NCBI GenBank assembly: GCA_017416805.1
Contig: JAFQBB010000019.1
Coordinates: forward strand, 34,642-98,641
Direction of reading: 5' to 3'
DNA: 64,000 nt
DNA from: Bacteroidaceae bacterium
GTDB lineage: Bacteria > Bacteroidota > Bacteroidia > Bacteroidales > Bacteroidaceae
Below are positions 42,301 to 50,056 of this stretch, piece by piece; within the stretch, counting starts at the first letter, position 1, and the number at the start of each line of letters is the position of its first letter. The notes under the pieces are model-generated. The model was not told where the DNA came from. It saw nothing but the letters and a program-made list of their open reading frames with translations, and searched no databases. Position numbers and translations under genes: made by a program.

Positions 42301-42450
42301 GGGGATGTGTCAAAATGCTTTCTTTTCATTCTTTAGACGCGGATGACGCGGATGACGCAGATAAATTATAACCTATCGGGTATAATAATCAAGAAAAATC
42401 CGCGTCATCCGCGTCATCCGCGTCTAAAAAGTTAATTTTGACACACCCTC
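42301..42450. repeat. MITE-like palindromic element, copy B
   Basis: Terminal inverted repeats GGATGTGTCAAAA (from 42303) and TTTTGACACACCC (42436-42448). Inner arms beginning AGACGCGGATGACGCGGATG pair almost perfectly over about 27 bp with 42400-42425; the apex is AACCTATCGGGT. It is preceded by A8G8 (42289-42304). It fills most of the 310-bp gap between the GH2 and recombinase genes. Confidence 0.9.
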
Positions 42451-42538
42451 CTTTTTTCTTATCTACTGATAAAAAGAGACGGAAGATTCATTTCCACTTC
42501 AAATAATCATCAGTATTCTCTAATTATTTTTTTAAGTT

Positions 42539-43507
42539 ATGGCAACTACAAGAAACAGATTCAAGCCATCGTTCAGGATTGATGGCAAATCAAGTAAAAT
42601 TGGCTCAGATGCACCCAAACATTACCTGTATCCATTTATGGAGAGTATCATTTCCAATCTGAAGGAACTGGGGAAAATACGCACTTCCGAGACATATACA
42701 TCAACGTTAAGAAGTTTCAAGCGTTTCCGGAATAATAGGGACTTGCCTTTAAACAAAATAGATTCGGATGTGATGATTGCGTATGAGGCCTACCTCCGCA
42801 ATTGTGGAATAAGCCCCAATTCATCGTCATTCTATATGCGCAATCTTCGGGCTGTCTATAACCGCGCTGTAGAAAAAAGGTTTACCCCTCAGCGACACCC
42901 GTTCAGGCGTGTATATACCGGTATAGAGAAAACTCTCAAACGGGCCATACCGATTGAGGTTGTCAGAGAAATCAGGAATTTGGATTTATCCATGAAACCT
43001 GCTCGCGATTTTGCCCGCGATATGTTTCTGTTCTCGTTCTACACCCGTGGCATGTCATTTGTAGATATGGCATATCTGCAGAAGAAAGACTTGCGTGGCA
43101 ACATATTGTCATACCGCCGGCGCAAGACCGGGCAACAACTCTTTATCAGGTGGGAACAATGTATGCAAGATATCCTGGACAAATACGACACCACACATTC
43201 TCCCTATCTGCTGCCAATCATCCAACTGGACCGCCCGATGGATGAACGCAAACAGTACGTTTATACGTCCCACAAAATTAATCGCAATCTGAAACTTCTC
43301 GGTTGCCAACTGGGGCTGTCCATCCCCTTGACCATGTATGTAAGCCGTCATGCCTGGGCCAGCATTGCCCACAGCAAGAATATACCCCTATCACTGATTA
43401 GTGAAGGTATGGGACACGACTCGGAAACCACCACACGCATCTATCTGGCCTCATTGGACTCTGCCGCTATAGACAACGCGAACCGCATCATAATCAGTTC
43501 TCTGTAA
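42539..43507 (+). CDS. Tyrosine recombinase (phage-integrase family) of the Bacteroidetes surface-locus type
   Basis: A 322-residue recombinase: N-terminal SAM-like domain (residues about 25-125) and catalytic domain. Catalytic residues: Arg in FYTRGMSFVD, Lys in YRRRKTGQQ, the second Arg in YVSRHAWAS (the usual HxxR His is replaced, as in many Bacteroides integrases), His in GMGHDSETTT and Tyr in RIYLAS. This group includes invertases that flip promoters or cassettes at capsule and fimbria loci, and conjugative-element integrases. Its neighbours (a truncated surface-protein cassette, palindromes and a fimbrial operon) favour an inversion or cassette-exchange role, but no conjugation genes are present. 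Which site it acts on is not shown by the sequence. Confidence 0.88.
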   Translation: MATTRNRFKPSFRIDGKSSKIGSDAPKHYLYPFMESIISNLKELGKIRTSETYTSTLRSFKRFRNNRDLPLNKIDSDVMIAYEAYLRNCGISPNSSSFYMRNLRAVYNRAVEKRFTPQRHPFRRVYTGIEKTLKRAIPIEVVREIRNLDLSMKPARDFARDMFLFSFYTRGMSFVDMAYLQKKDLRGNILSYRRRKTGQQLFIRWEQCMQDILDKYDTTHSPYLLPIIQLDRPMDERKQYVYTSHKINRNLKLLGCQLGLSIPLTMYVSRHAWASIAHSKNIPLSLISEGMGHDSETTTRIYLASLDSAAIDNANRIIISSL

Positions 43508-43728
43508 CAGGGCTATACAACTATTGTCAATCAATCCTTTTCGAGCCGATCAAAGAGATTATGATTAAAACTCATACAATAAGGGAGCCAACGCCCCATG
43601 CTATCAGAAAATCCATACTCAAATCTTTTATTGAAAGAAAGAGGTTCGCGTCTCACGACGAAAACCTCCAAGTGTGTTAATCTATTAACATGAATTATTG
43701 GAAAAATCCAATAAGGGAATGTTCTTTA

Positions 43729-44811
43729 TCAGTTGGCTGCTACCACAGTCCAAGTGCTGCCATTCTTGACAGCTTCATAACCATCGGCTACCCAAGTTGA
43801 GGGGTCGAATCCGAAAGTTCCACCGGTAATGATAACTGTACCAGTGCCCAAAATACCGGCAGTGTAACCGCTACGGGTAGAGGCTTTACCGAAAGTTCCG
43901 CCTGTCACATAAACCGTAGTACCGGCATTGGCATAGATGTATGCACGCTTTTGGTTCAAAGTCTTGCTGAATGAGAAGTTACCGCCATTGATAGTGATAG
44001 AAGCTCCCTCTCCTTCAGTATAAAAAAGGTAACGGCCCGAAGTACTGGTTGTATTGACAGCCAGATTACCACCGTTGAAAGTAACTTCAGCACCATCCAC
44101 AGCAGCAACACCGCCACCTAATGAATTGATATTGGCATTGTCAATTGTAAGCGAACTTCCTGCATCGGCAATAAAACCATAATCAGCAGGTGAGCCGGTA
44201 GTCACTTCAGAAGTTTCGTCCATGTCGATGACAACTTCTCCATCAGCTTCATTAACCTGAATATATGCTGTTTTGATAGTCTCTACATCAGGATGGTTCA
44301 AGGCCACTGCTATTGCTTGTGCAGAAGAACCGATAAATGCATCTGCCTCATTCACAATAAGCATGGCTGTTCCGTCCTGACTACCTACATAAGTTTTATG
44401 GAAAGGGGTAGCAACCTCACCAGAGTTGTTTGTATTTGTGAACGTATTTCCCTCAACACCACAGTTCTTCACGTTCACCACAGTAGCATTGCCTCGGATA
44501 ACACCGATGAACTCACTGTTGGCACGCGTAGCAGTACCGTTCTGGATAGTATTGATGGTTGAGTTCTTCACCCAGCAGTTTTCAATGTAGTTGTTACCGG
44601 AAGCGATGCATCCGATCAATCCGGCAGTAGAACCGCTTTCGTTAGCGATGTCGTGGTTGTTGATTTCAACACCTTCAACACGGCAGTTCAATACCTTAAC
44701 CTGATTTTCGGCTACGAAACCAATGAGAGCGCCAACCTTCTGGGTACCCTTCAGCTTGGAGTCTTTAACGACTACATTTCGTGTACATCTCTTCGCAAGA
44801 GATGTAGACAA
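43729..44811 (-). pseudogene. 5'-truncated surface-protein (GLUG/adhesin-like) cassette
   Basis: About 360 residues of open frame with no ATG start and no signal peptide; the only candidate start is a TTG at 44811. The first part has repeats of GALIGFV and GLIGCIASG type (GLUG-like motifs). The rest is an Asn/Thr/Gly-rich beta-helix with recurrent GGNF, GGTFG elements (residues about 210-350), ending NGSTWTVVAAN. The frame continues upstream into repeat sequence shared with 54.3 kb, so the homologous part starts near 44777, next to a 23-bp palindrome. It points against the fimbrial operon. It is either a broken adhesin gene or a silent cassette waiting to be joined to an expressed 5' end. Confidence 0.65.
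44784..44806. repeat. 23-bp palindrome at the break of the truncated cassette
   Basis: TACATCTCTT and AAGAGATGTA are perfect 10-bp arms around CGC. The element lies exactly where the surface-protein homology stops. It could be a recombination site. Confidence 0.75.
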
Positions 44812-44896
44812 TTCTACTTTAGGGAAATTAAGAATGAAAGCCGATAGCGCCGCTTGCGGTGGGGGTTGAAAATAAAACGCAGAGACGCAGAGTTCC

Positions 44897-45112
44897 TTTT
44901 AAAGAGAGATAAAGGGAGATAGATGGAGATAAAAGGAGACGTTTCCTTGAGCGGATCGAAAAAAGGCCAAATGTGTTGCTTGTAGGGGCATCCCTTGTGG
45001 GTGCCCGGTGATATGCCTGCATCACATTTCCGGAGGGTGTGTCATAATTAACTTTTTAGACGCAGATGACGCGGATGACGCGGATTTTTCTTGATTATTA
45101 TACCGATAGGTT
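44897..45112 (+). repeat. Long direct repeat, left copy (about 210 bp)
   Basis: Nearly identical to 63723-63929. It begins TTTTAAAG.GAGATAAAGGGAG, includes CTTGAGCGG(A/T)TCGAAAAAAGGCC-type sequence, a GGGCA/TGCCC hairpin, and the first half of the MITE-like copy. The two copies face the same way and bracket the fimbrial locus. Confidence 0.88.
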
Positions 45113-45182
45113 ATAATTTATCTGCGTCATCCGCGTCATCCGCGTCTAAAGAATGAAAAGAAAGCATTTTGACACATGCCCC
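45032..45182. repeat. MITE-like palindromic element, copy C (inverted relative to B)
   Basis: Starts GGAGGGTGTGTCA and ends TTTTGACACATGCCCC. Inner arms of GACGCGGATGACGC type pair over about 27 bp with apex ACCGATAGGT. Opposite orientation to copy B. Together with 44811-45262 it accounts for most of the 700-bp gap before the fimbrial operon; a composite tail with CACTAGTAGCTAGTAG follows at about 45230. Confidence 0.9.
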
Positions 45183-45262
45183 TACGGCACGCGCTTTGAA
45201 CTTTGAACCAAAGGAGTGTAGGAGTTCCGCAACCCACTAGTAGCTAGTAGCTAGTCACTCAA

Positions 45263-45333
45263 TGTCTTATACTGCTATAGGTAGACACATTTTAATTGTT
45301 AGTAAATGTGTCTACCTATAGCAGTATAAGACA
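45263..45333. repeat. Perfect 30-bp inverted repeat with 11-nt loop
   Basis: Arms 45263-45292 and 45304-45333 are exact reverse complements (left arm begins TGTCTTATACTGCTATAGG). TTTTT follows at 45336-45340, so it could end upstream transcription. It lies 55 bp before the G-tract promoter of the fimbrial operon. Confidence 0.92.
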
Positions 45334-45387
45334 CATTTTTGCATATAAAAAGGAGCAAGAATAGAGTTTAACCTACATTAACATTTA

Positions 45388-45423
45388 GGGGGGGGGTAAT
45401 TTAAGGATATTTCTTTACCTTTG
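45388..45423 (+). promoter_or_regulatory. Fimbrial operon promoter with G9 tract in the -33 region
   Basis: TACCTTTG at 45416-45423 is a good -7 box. A run of nine G (45388-45396) occupies the place of the -33 element, ending 19 bp upstream of the -7 box. TTTA directly precedes the run. A change in G number would shift the -33 element relative to the -7 box. Confidence 0.65.
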
Positions 45424-45519
45424 CCGTGATTTTCAATTCTCTTGCGAAGAGAATAATAAGCAATCATTGCTCTCTGACAGATAAAATTGCATCTGCAAAC
45501 ATAGTAAAACGACAAAATA

Positions 45520-46971
45520 ATGCAACAATATACACACAACCTTTTGCTGTATTCTTGTGCCCGTACTCCAAAAAAGGGAGCACAGGGTTTGTTTGTGTAT
45601 ATCTGGTTGTTATTTTTCCTTTTCTCTTCCCTCCCATCAAGAGCTGCCATGCAGACCCAAGTGAATGCGGGCCAGCAAGGAGACTCTGTAGTGGTTGTCC
45701 CCGAAACCTTCCGCGACAAGATTGGTATCCGCACCAATGTGGTCGATTGGGTGGCCACCATCCCCAACATCAGCTTTGAATACGAGGCGCTTCGCTCGCG
45801 CTACTACAAGAACCCATACACCATCGGAGCTACCATCCGTTGGAACTGGAACACATGGAGCAAGTACAACCCCTCCATGGTGTTCAACCTATTTGATGTG
45901 CGCATCGAGGGGCGCAAGTATTGGAACACGCAGAAAGACCGGACAAATATAAAGAAGTTGGAGGATGGGCAATATGAAATAAGTTCCCAGAAATATAAGA
46001 ATGGAGGTATGATGACTGTTACTGACACCGTACCTTACTGGAAGTACCTCTACCGGCAAATGGGTAAGATAGACCGTGCTGATGCCCGTGAGGAGCGTGG
46101 CTACTATTTCGGCTTCTACCTGGGCTACCACAACTACTCCTACAAGTTCGGCTCCACCGGCCGTCAGGGCAATGCCGTCAGCGGCGGAATCACGGGTGGA
46201 TACACCATACCTCTTTATTCCTATAAGGGGAAAAAGCGCGACGGCTACATAGACCTCGACTTGGGTGGCAGCCTCGGAATATTCTATACAAACTTTGACG
46301 AGTATGGCTACGATGCCGAGAGCAACTGTTACCCCGTCACAGCGGCCAATCGGAGTGCCATCTTCCCCTTCGTCACCGAAGTGCGTCTGGCCCTTGTCTA
46401 TCGCTTCAAGTCAGTACGCCAGAAGATGCCGCTTACGGATAAGGGTGCTCGTACGTCGCGTATCGGTTACTTGAACGAACGCATACTGGAACGTGGCCGC
46501 CACCGCGACTCGATAGCTACTGCCAAACAAAAAGTACGCGACTCGATAGCCACTGCCAAGCAGTTGCGCCGCGACACATTGAAGATGCTCAAGCGCGACA
46601 AGTTCCTGGCCGACTCGTTGGCAAATGTGCAGAAACAATTCCGCAAGGATTCCATCAAGCTGGCCCGCCAGCAGGAGAAGGCACTGGCCGACTCACTCAA
46701 GCTGATGCGTAAGCGACTGGTATCCGAAGGCATAGACATAGACTCTATAGGCATTGACACCATCAGCGATGTCAACCAGGCCATCCGCCGTGCTGCCGAT
46801 GCCCTGCGCGGCATAGGAATGAAGGTCGATGTCGTACCGGACAACCGTACGGGCGAAACACCACCAGCCGGAGATACAACCTCCGAGGGTGAGAACAAAC
46901 AGCCGCCCGGCAAACCCGAAGAGGAAGAAAAAGAGGAAATCGAAGAAGGTGAACTCTTTATAGATTTTTAG
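45520..46971 (+). CDS. DUF3575-domain protein heading the fimbrial operon
   Basis: A 483-residue exported protein. A long N-terminus with hydrophobic core LFVYIWLLFFLFSSLPSRAA is a signal peptide. Residues about 60-300 form the DUF3575 barrel-like domain (DKIGIRTNVVDWVATIPNISFEYE; GYYFGFYLGYHNYSYKFG), typical of the first gene in Mfa/FimA-type loci. A charged coiled-coil follows with repeated DSIATAK and DSLAN units (about 330-410), and then a Pro/Glu-rich tail ending EEIEEGELFIDF. The tail motif EIEEGE recurs in the pilin-like protein at 53063. A role in assembly or anchoring of fimbriae is inferred from position. Confidence 0.8.
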   Translation: MQQYTHNLLLYSCARTPKKGAQGLFVYIWLLFFLFSSLPSRAAMQTQVNAGQQGDSVVVVPETFRDKIGIRTNVVDWVATIPNISFEYEALRSRYYKNPYTIGATIRWNWNTWSKYNPSMVFNLFDVRIEGRKYWNTQKDRTNIKKLEDGQYEISSQKYKNGGMMTVTDTVPYWKYLYRQMGKIDRADAREERGYYFGFYLGYHNYSYKFGSTGRQGNAVSGGITGGYTIPLYSYKGKKRDGYIDLDLGGSLGIFYTNFDEYGYDAESNCYPVTAANRSAIFPFVTEVRLALVYRFKSVRQKMPLTDKGARTSRIGYLNERILERGRHRDSIATAKQKVRDSIATAKQLRRDTLKMLKRDKFLADSLANVQKQFRKDSIKLARQQEKALADSLKLMRKRLVSEGIDIDSIGIDTISDVNQAIRRAADALRGIGMKVDVVPDNRTGETPPAGDTTSEGENKQPPGKPEEEEKEEIEEGELFIDF

Positions 46972-47145
46972 CCCCCTCTGGCTCCCCCCCGACTGGAGGA
47001 AGAGAAATAGCAAAAGTCCCTCCCTAAAGTCCTTAGATTCTTTAAAGTCCTTAAAGACCTTAGAGTCCTTAAAGACCCCGGTGGAGGGAAATAAATAGTC
47101 AAATAGTAAATAAAACAGTTTCCCCTTGTGGGCCTACTATAATTG

Positions 47146-48582
47146 ATGAAACACTGTTGGCAACATATCATTTGTCTGACGGCCATCCTCACGGTGGCGG
47201 TGATGCATTCTTGCACAGAGGTGGAACTGTGCGAGAACCCCGACCATCCCCATCATGCCAAGCTTGCATTCAAGTTCAACTGGGACGGGGTGACACCTGA
47301 CGGTAGAAATCCGAGAGATGTGGACAGCATGATGGTGATAGCCAACCGTATCATCAACTCATGGCGTGCAGGGTTCCTTGTAGAGCTTCCCAAAGAAAAA
47401 GAGGGCACAGTGGCGGAAGGGGAAACCATATTCGGAGTATTGGAAAGTTACGAGTCTGTGGTCGGACCGGAAACCGGTGAAACAGAAAATGGTGAGCAAA
47501 CAGAAGGAGAAGGAACAGGTAAAAATGAGGGACAAGGGACTTCTGCCCCCCAAGGCTCCTATTTGCCGGTATGGAATACTAAAAACGTCTTGACACGTGC
47601 TGAAGGAGAAACAACCGGAGGAAACAATACCACAATCGTAATCCCCGAAACAGCAGGAAAGCAACGTCCTACCGGTCCGCTGGAAGTCAAAGAGGGAGAA
47701 TATCAGTTCATTGCTATCAACTACAGCCATTCGGAGTGCGAAATTGACCGGGTAGAACAATACCAGAAGGATGTGTCTGTAGCATCAACCGAACTCTTCA
47801 TCCGATACGTAACCTTCAAGAAGGATAATCCGAAATTGCAATCCTTGGGGCGTCCATGGATTGATTACAACTCTGGAATAGGGCAATTCGTGGAATCAGA
47901 GATACGTCCAACCTATCTGGGCATCAACCAAGTGTGTCATGTCCGTGCAGGCGAGACTGAAATCATTGAAATCAAGCCCGAACAGATTACCCAACGCTAC
48001 GGACTGCATTTCTCCATAGAGAAAGAACCCGGTGTGCGCATTGAGGAGATTATTGCCATTATCGGAGGTATTCCACAACGCTTCGGTGTCAGTACCAAGC
48101 ATGTGGATGTGAAAGATGTAAACAAGATGGCATTCCGCGTGCCGGTAGATGCCACTAAGATGCCGACATACGACAGTAGGAATCCAGCCTCACTCGACAA
48201 CGAGACTTCAATCCCCTTCAAGGCATCGTTCAATGCCATAGGTCTGGTGCGTAGCTACTCGCCTGAACTTCAGATGGGAGCAGGAATCTTACAACTATGC
48301 ATCTACACCAGTACCGAACGGCCCGATGCTCCCAGCCAACGTGCCAGCAAGACTATCTATGCCCTCATCAACCTCTACAACACCATCACGGAGGCACGGC
48401 CAATGAGGATTACAGAGGATAAGAAGTTCATGGTGCAGAACAGCGACACAGTCACCCTCAACATACCCAACGTGCTCCGAATCAAACAGGGGCAAATTCT
48501 TGCCAATCCTGATGGAGAAGGTGCATTAGACAAGTGGAAAGAAGTGGGCAACTCCGACAACGAGTTCAATGTGGATATATAA
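47146..48582 (+). CDS. DUF5119-domain fimbrial lipoprotein
   Basis: A 478-residue lipoprotein (lipobox AVMHSC). The N-terminal AKLAFKFNWDGV with PDGRNPRDVDSMMVIANRI is typical of DUF5119. A low-complexity acidic insert (residues about 105-140, rich in GE, TG, EN) follows; the C-terminal part resembles Mfa2-like domains (RYGLHFSIEKEPGVRIEEIIAIIGGIPQRF). DUF5119 proteins accompany Mfa-like pilins and may anchor them. An ATG three bases upstream (47143) is possible. The 170-bp gap before it contains short direct repeats of AAAGTCCTTA. The stop codon overlaps an in-frame ATG of the next gene. Confidence 0.78.
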   Translation: MKHCWQHIICLTAILTVAVMHSCTEVELCENPDHPHHAKLAFKFNWDGVTPDGRNPRDVDSMMVIANRIINSWRAGFLVELPKEKEGTVAEGETIFGVLESYESVVGPETGETENGEQTEGEGTGKNEGQGTSAPQGSYLPVWNTKNVLTRAEGETTGGNNTTIVIPETAGKQRPTGPLEVKEGEYQFIAINYSHSECEIDRVEQYQKDVSVASTELFIRYVTFKKDNPKLQSLGRPWIDYNSGIGQFVESEIRPTYLGINQVCHVRAGETEIIEIKPEQITQRYGLHFSIEKEPGVRIEEIIAIIGGIPQRFGVSTKHVDVKDVNKMAFRVPVDATKMPTYDSRNPASLDNETSIPFKASFNAIGLVRSYSPELQMGAGILQLCIYTSTERPDAPSQRASKTIYALINLYNTITEARPMRITEDKKFMVQNSDTVTLNIPNVLRIKQGQILANPDGEGALDKWKEVGNSDNEFNVDI

Positions 48583-48620
48583 TGAATAAAGAAACACATA
48601 TATATAATATAATGTACGCG

Positions 48621-50000
48621 ATGAAAACATACGGTAAACGCATCAAGCTCTTCGGACTGGGAGTGGCATCACTCTGCCTGGCCCTGTTGGCAGCAGGATG
48701 CTCCAAGTCTTACCCCGGTGTGGAGTACGACGAGCCTGACGACATGATGCTCAGCAGTCAGGAGAGGTTTGACTCCATCCCCATTCTGTTGACATTCAAT
48801 GCCCCGGAACTGAGCTTTGTCACCCGTGGAGTGGGACCCATTGACAGGGATTTCCCCGATTGGGCAAAGAGCAAAACCCGCTTCTATATCTTTGCTTTCC
48901 AAGCTCCCAACCATGCTTTCACTGATGGAAACAGCATAAGCTACAAAGAAACCATGAGTTCCAACAACCCGGACAAGAATGCCTGTCTGGTGGATGGAAC
49001 AGGTGAAAACACTGTGGGACACGGTAAGGCTGCCCGCTTCTCGACAACAGGAAACAATACCGAGTTCGACGGAAACCTTTCGTGGGTGGGCGACCCATGC
49101 TTCTATAACCAGACACATCAGGACTATAAATACAACTTCTTTGCCTACAGCATTGACGATGCTGTCTTGAACGGAACAGTAAAGAGAGACAAGGACTCTG
49201 TCTATATGGATCTGACGCTCGACGGCACACAGGACATCATATCGGGCATAGCCCGCCCGTCATCGTGGGAAAGTGTTTTGGACAGATACAAGGACCCGAA
49301 CACCGGAATATATTACTCCGAGGTGCAAGACATTGTCAGAAACGGTGTGGACAACTACACCTACAGCACCATGCTGGGACACAGGAACATACACCCGGAC
49401 TTCCAGATGAAGCACGAGCTTGTACGCTTCCAGTTCAACCTGAAAAAGGGCGACGAAGCAGCCGAAAACATCTATGTCGAGGACATTATTCTTTCAGCCA
49501 CTCATCAGGCACGCTTCACGGTGGCCCACAAAGACACTACCCGCATAGGGCTGGTGGCCAAGGGTGATACGGTGGAACACCACCTGCCGGAACTGATTCC
49601 TGCAACGGCCGACAGCGATCCTTACTACACACCCACCATGGGCGAAGGGGCTGCAGGTTTTGAAAACCAATATTCCTTCGGACTGACGGATGCCGAGAAG
49701 ATGTCCATCGGAGCGGACATCATGCTGCCGCCCCAACACTACTACAAGCTGAAACTGAAGTGCAAACAGGTGTTGGTACTCCAGGACGGCACCACGAAGG
49801 AATACTTCTTCTCGCCCGTATATAGGCTGGCTTCGCCCGTCGAGGGAAAGACCTTTACTGCAGGCAGCCAGTATGTGGTGAATATCACAGTCTATGGTCT
49901 GCAGGAGATAAGACTGAATGCCAGCGGAATGAGCTGGACCAAGGTCGAGGAAGAGGTTGATATTGACGAGGAGGAGACCAAAATTGAAAACGATATTTAA
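48621..50000 (+). CDS. Mfa-like fimbrillin family lipoprotein 1
   Basis: A 459-residue FimA-superfamily protein. Lipobox LLAAGC (Cys27). An Arg cleavage-type site, SFVTRGVG (Arg69), precedes the mature pilin-like domains: in type V pili, Arg-specific cleavage exposes a groove for strand exchange. Two transthyretin-like beta-sandwich regions follow, ending GSQYVVNITVYGLQEIRLNASGMSW, the standard C-terminal pattern. The start at 48621 gives a normal lipoprotein signal (MKTYGKRIKLFGLG); in-frame ATGs at 48582 and 48612 exist. An acidic tail (VDIDEEETKIENDI) follows the last strand. Probably an accessory or tip subunit. Confidence 0.82.
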   Translation: MKTYGKRIKLFGLGVASLCLALLAAGCSKSYPGVEYDEPDDMMLSSQERFDSIPILLTFNAPELSFVTRGVGPIDRDFPDWAKSKTRFYIFAFQAPNHAFTDGNSISYKETMSSNNPDKNACLVDGTGENTVGHGKAARFSTTGNNTEFDGNLSWVGDPCFYNQTHQDYKYNFFAYSIDDAVLNGTVKRDKDSVYMDLTLDGTQDIISGIARPSSWESVLDRYKDPNTGIYYSEVQDIVRNGVDNYTYSTMLGHRNIHPDFQMKHELVRFQFNLKKGDEAAENIYVEDIILSATHQARFTVAHKDTTRIGLVAKGDTVEHHLPELIPATADSDPYYTPTMGEGAAGFENQYSFGLTDAEKMSIGADIMLPPQHYYKLKLKCKQVLVLQDGTTKEYFFSPVYRLASPVEGKTFTAGSQYVVNITVYGLQEIRLNASGMSWTKVEEEVDIDEEETKIENDI

Positions 50001-50056
50001 TCCCCATTAAAAATAAACCAAACATTATTTTCTAATCATTAAAACAAAAAAAGAGT

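Noticed and set aside
42539-43507. Integrative conjugative element or prophage marked by the recombinase
   Set aside because: No tra, mob, capsid or terminase genes, no att duplication at a tRNA gene; the neighbours are surface-protein and glycosidase genes.
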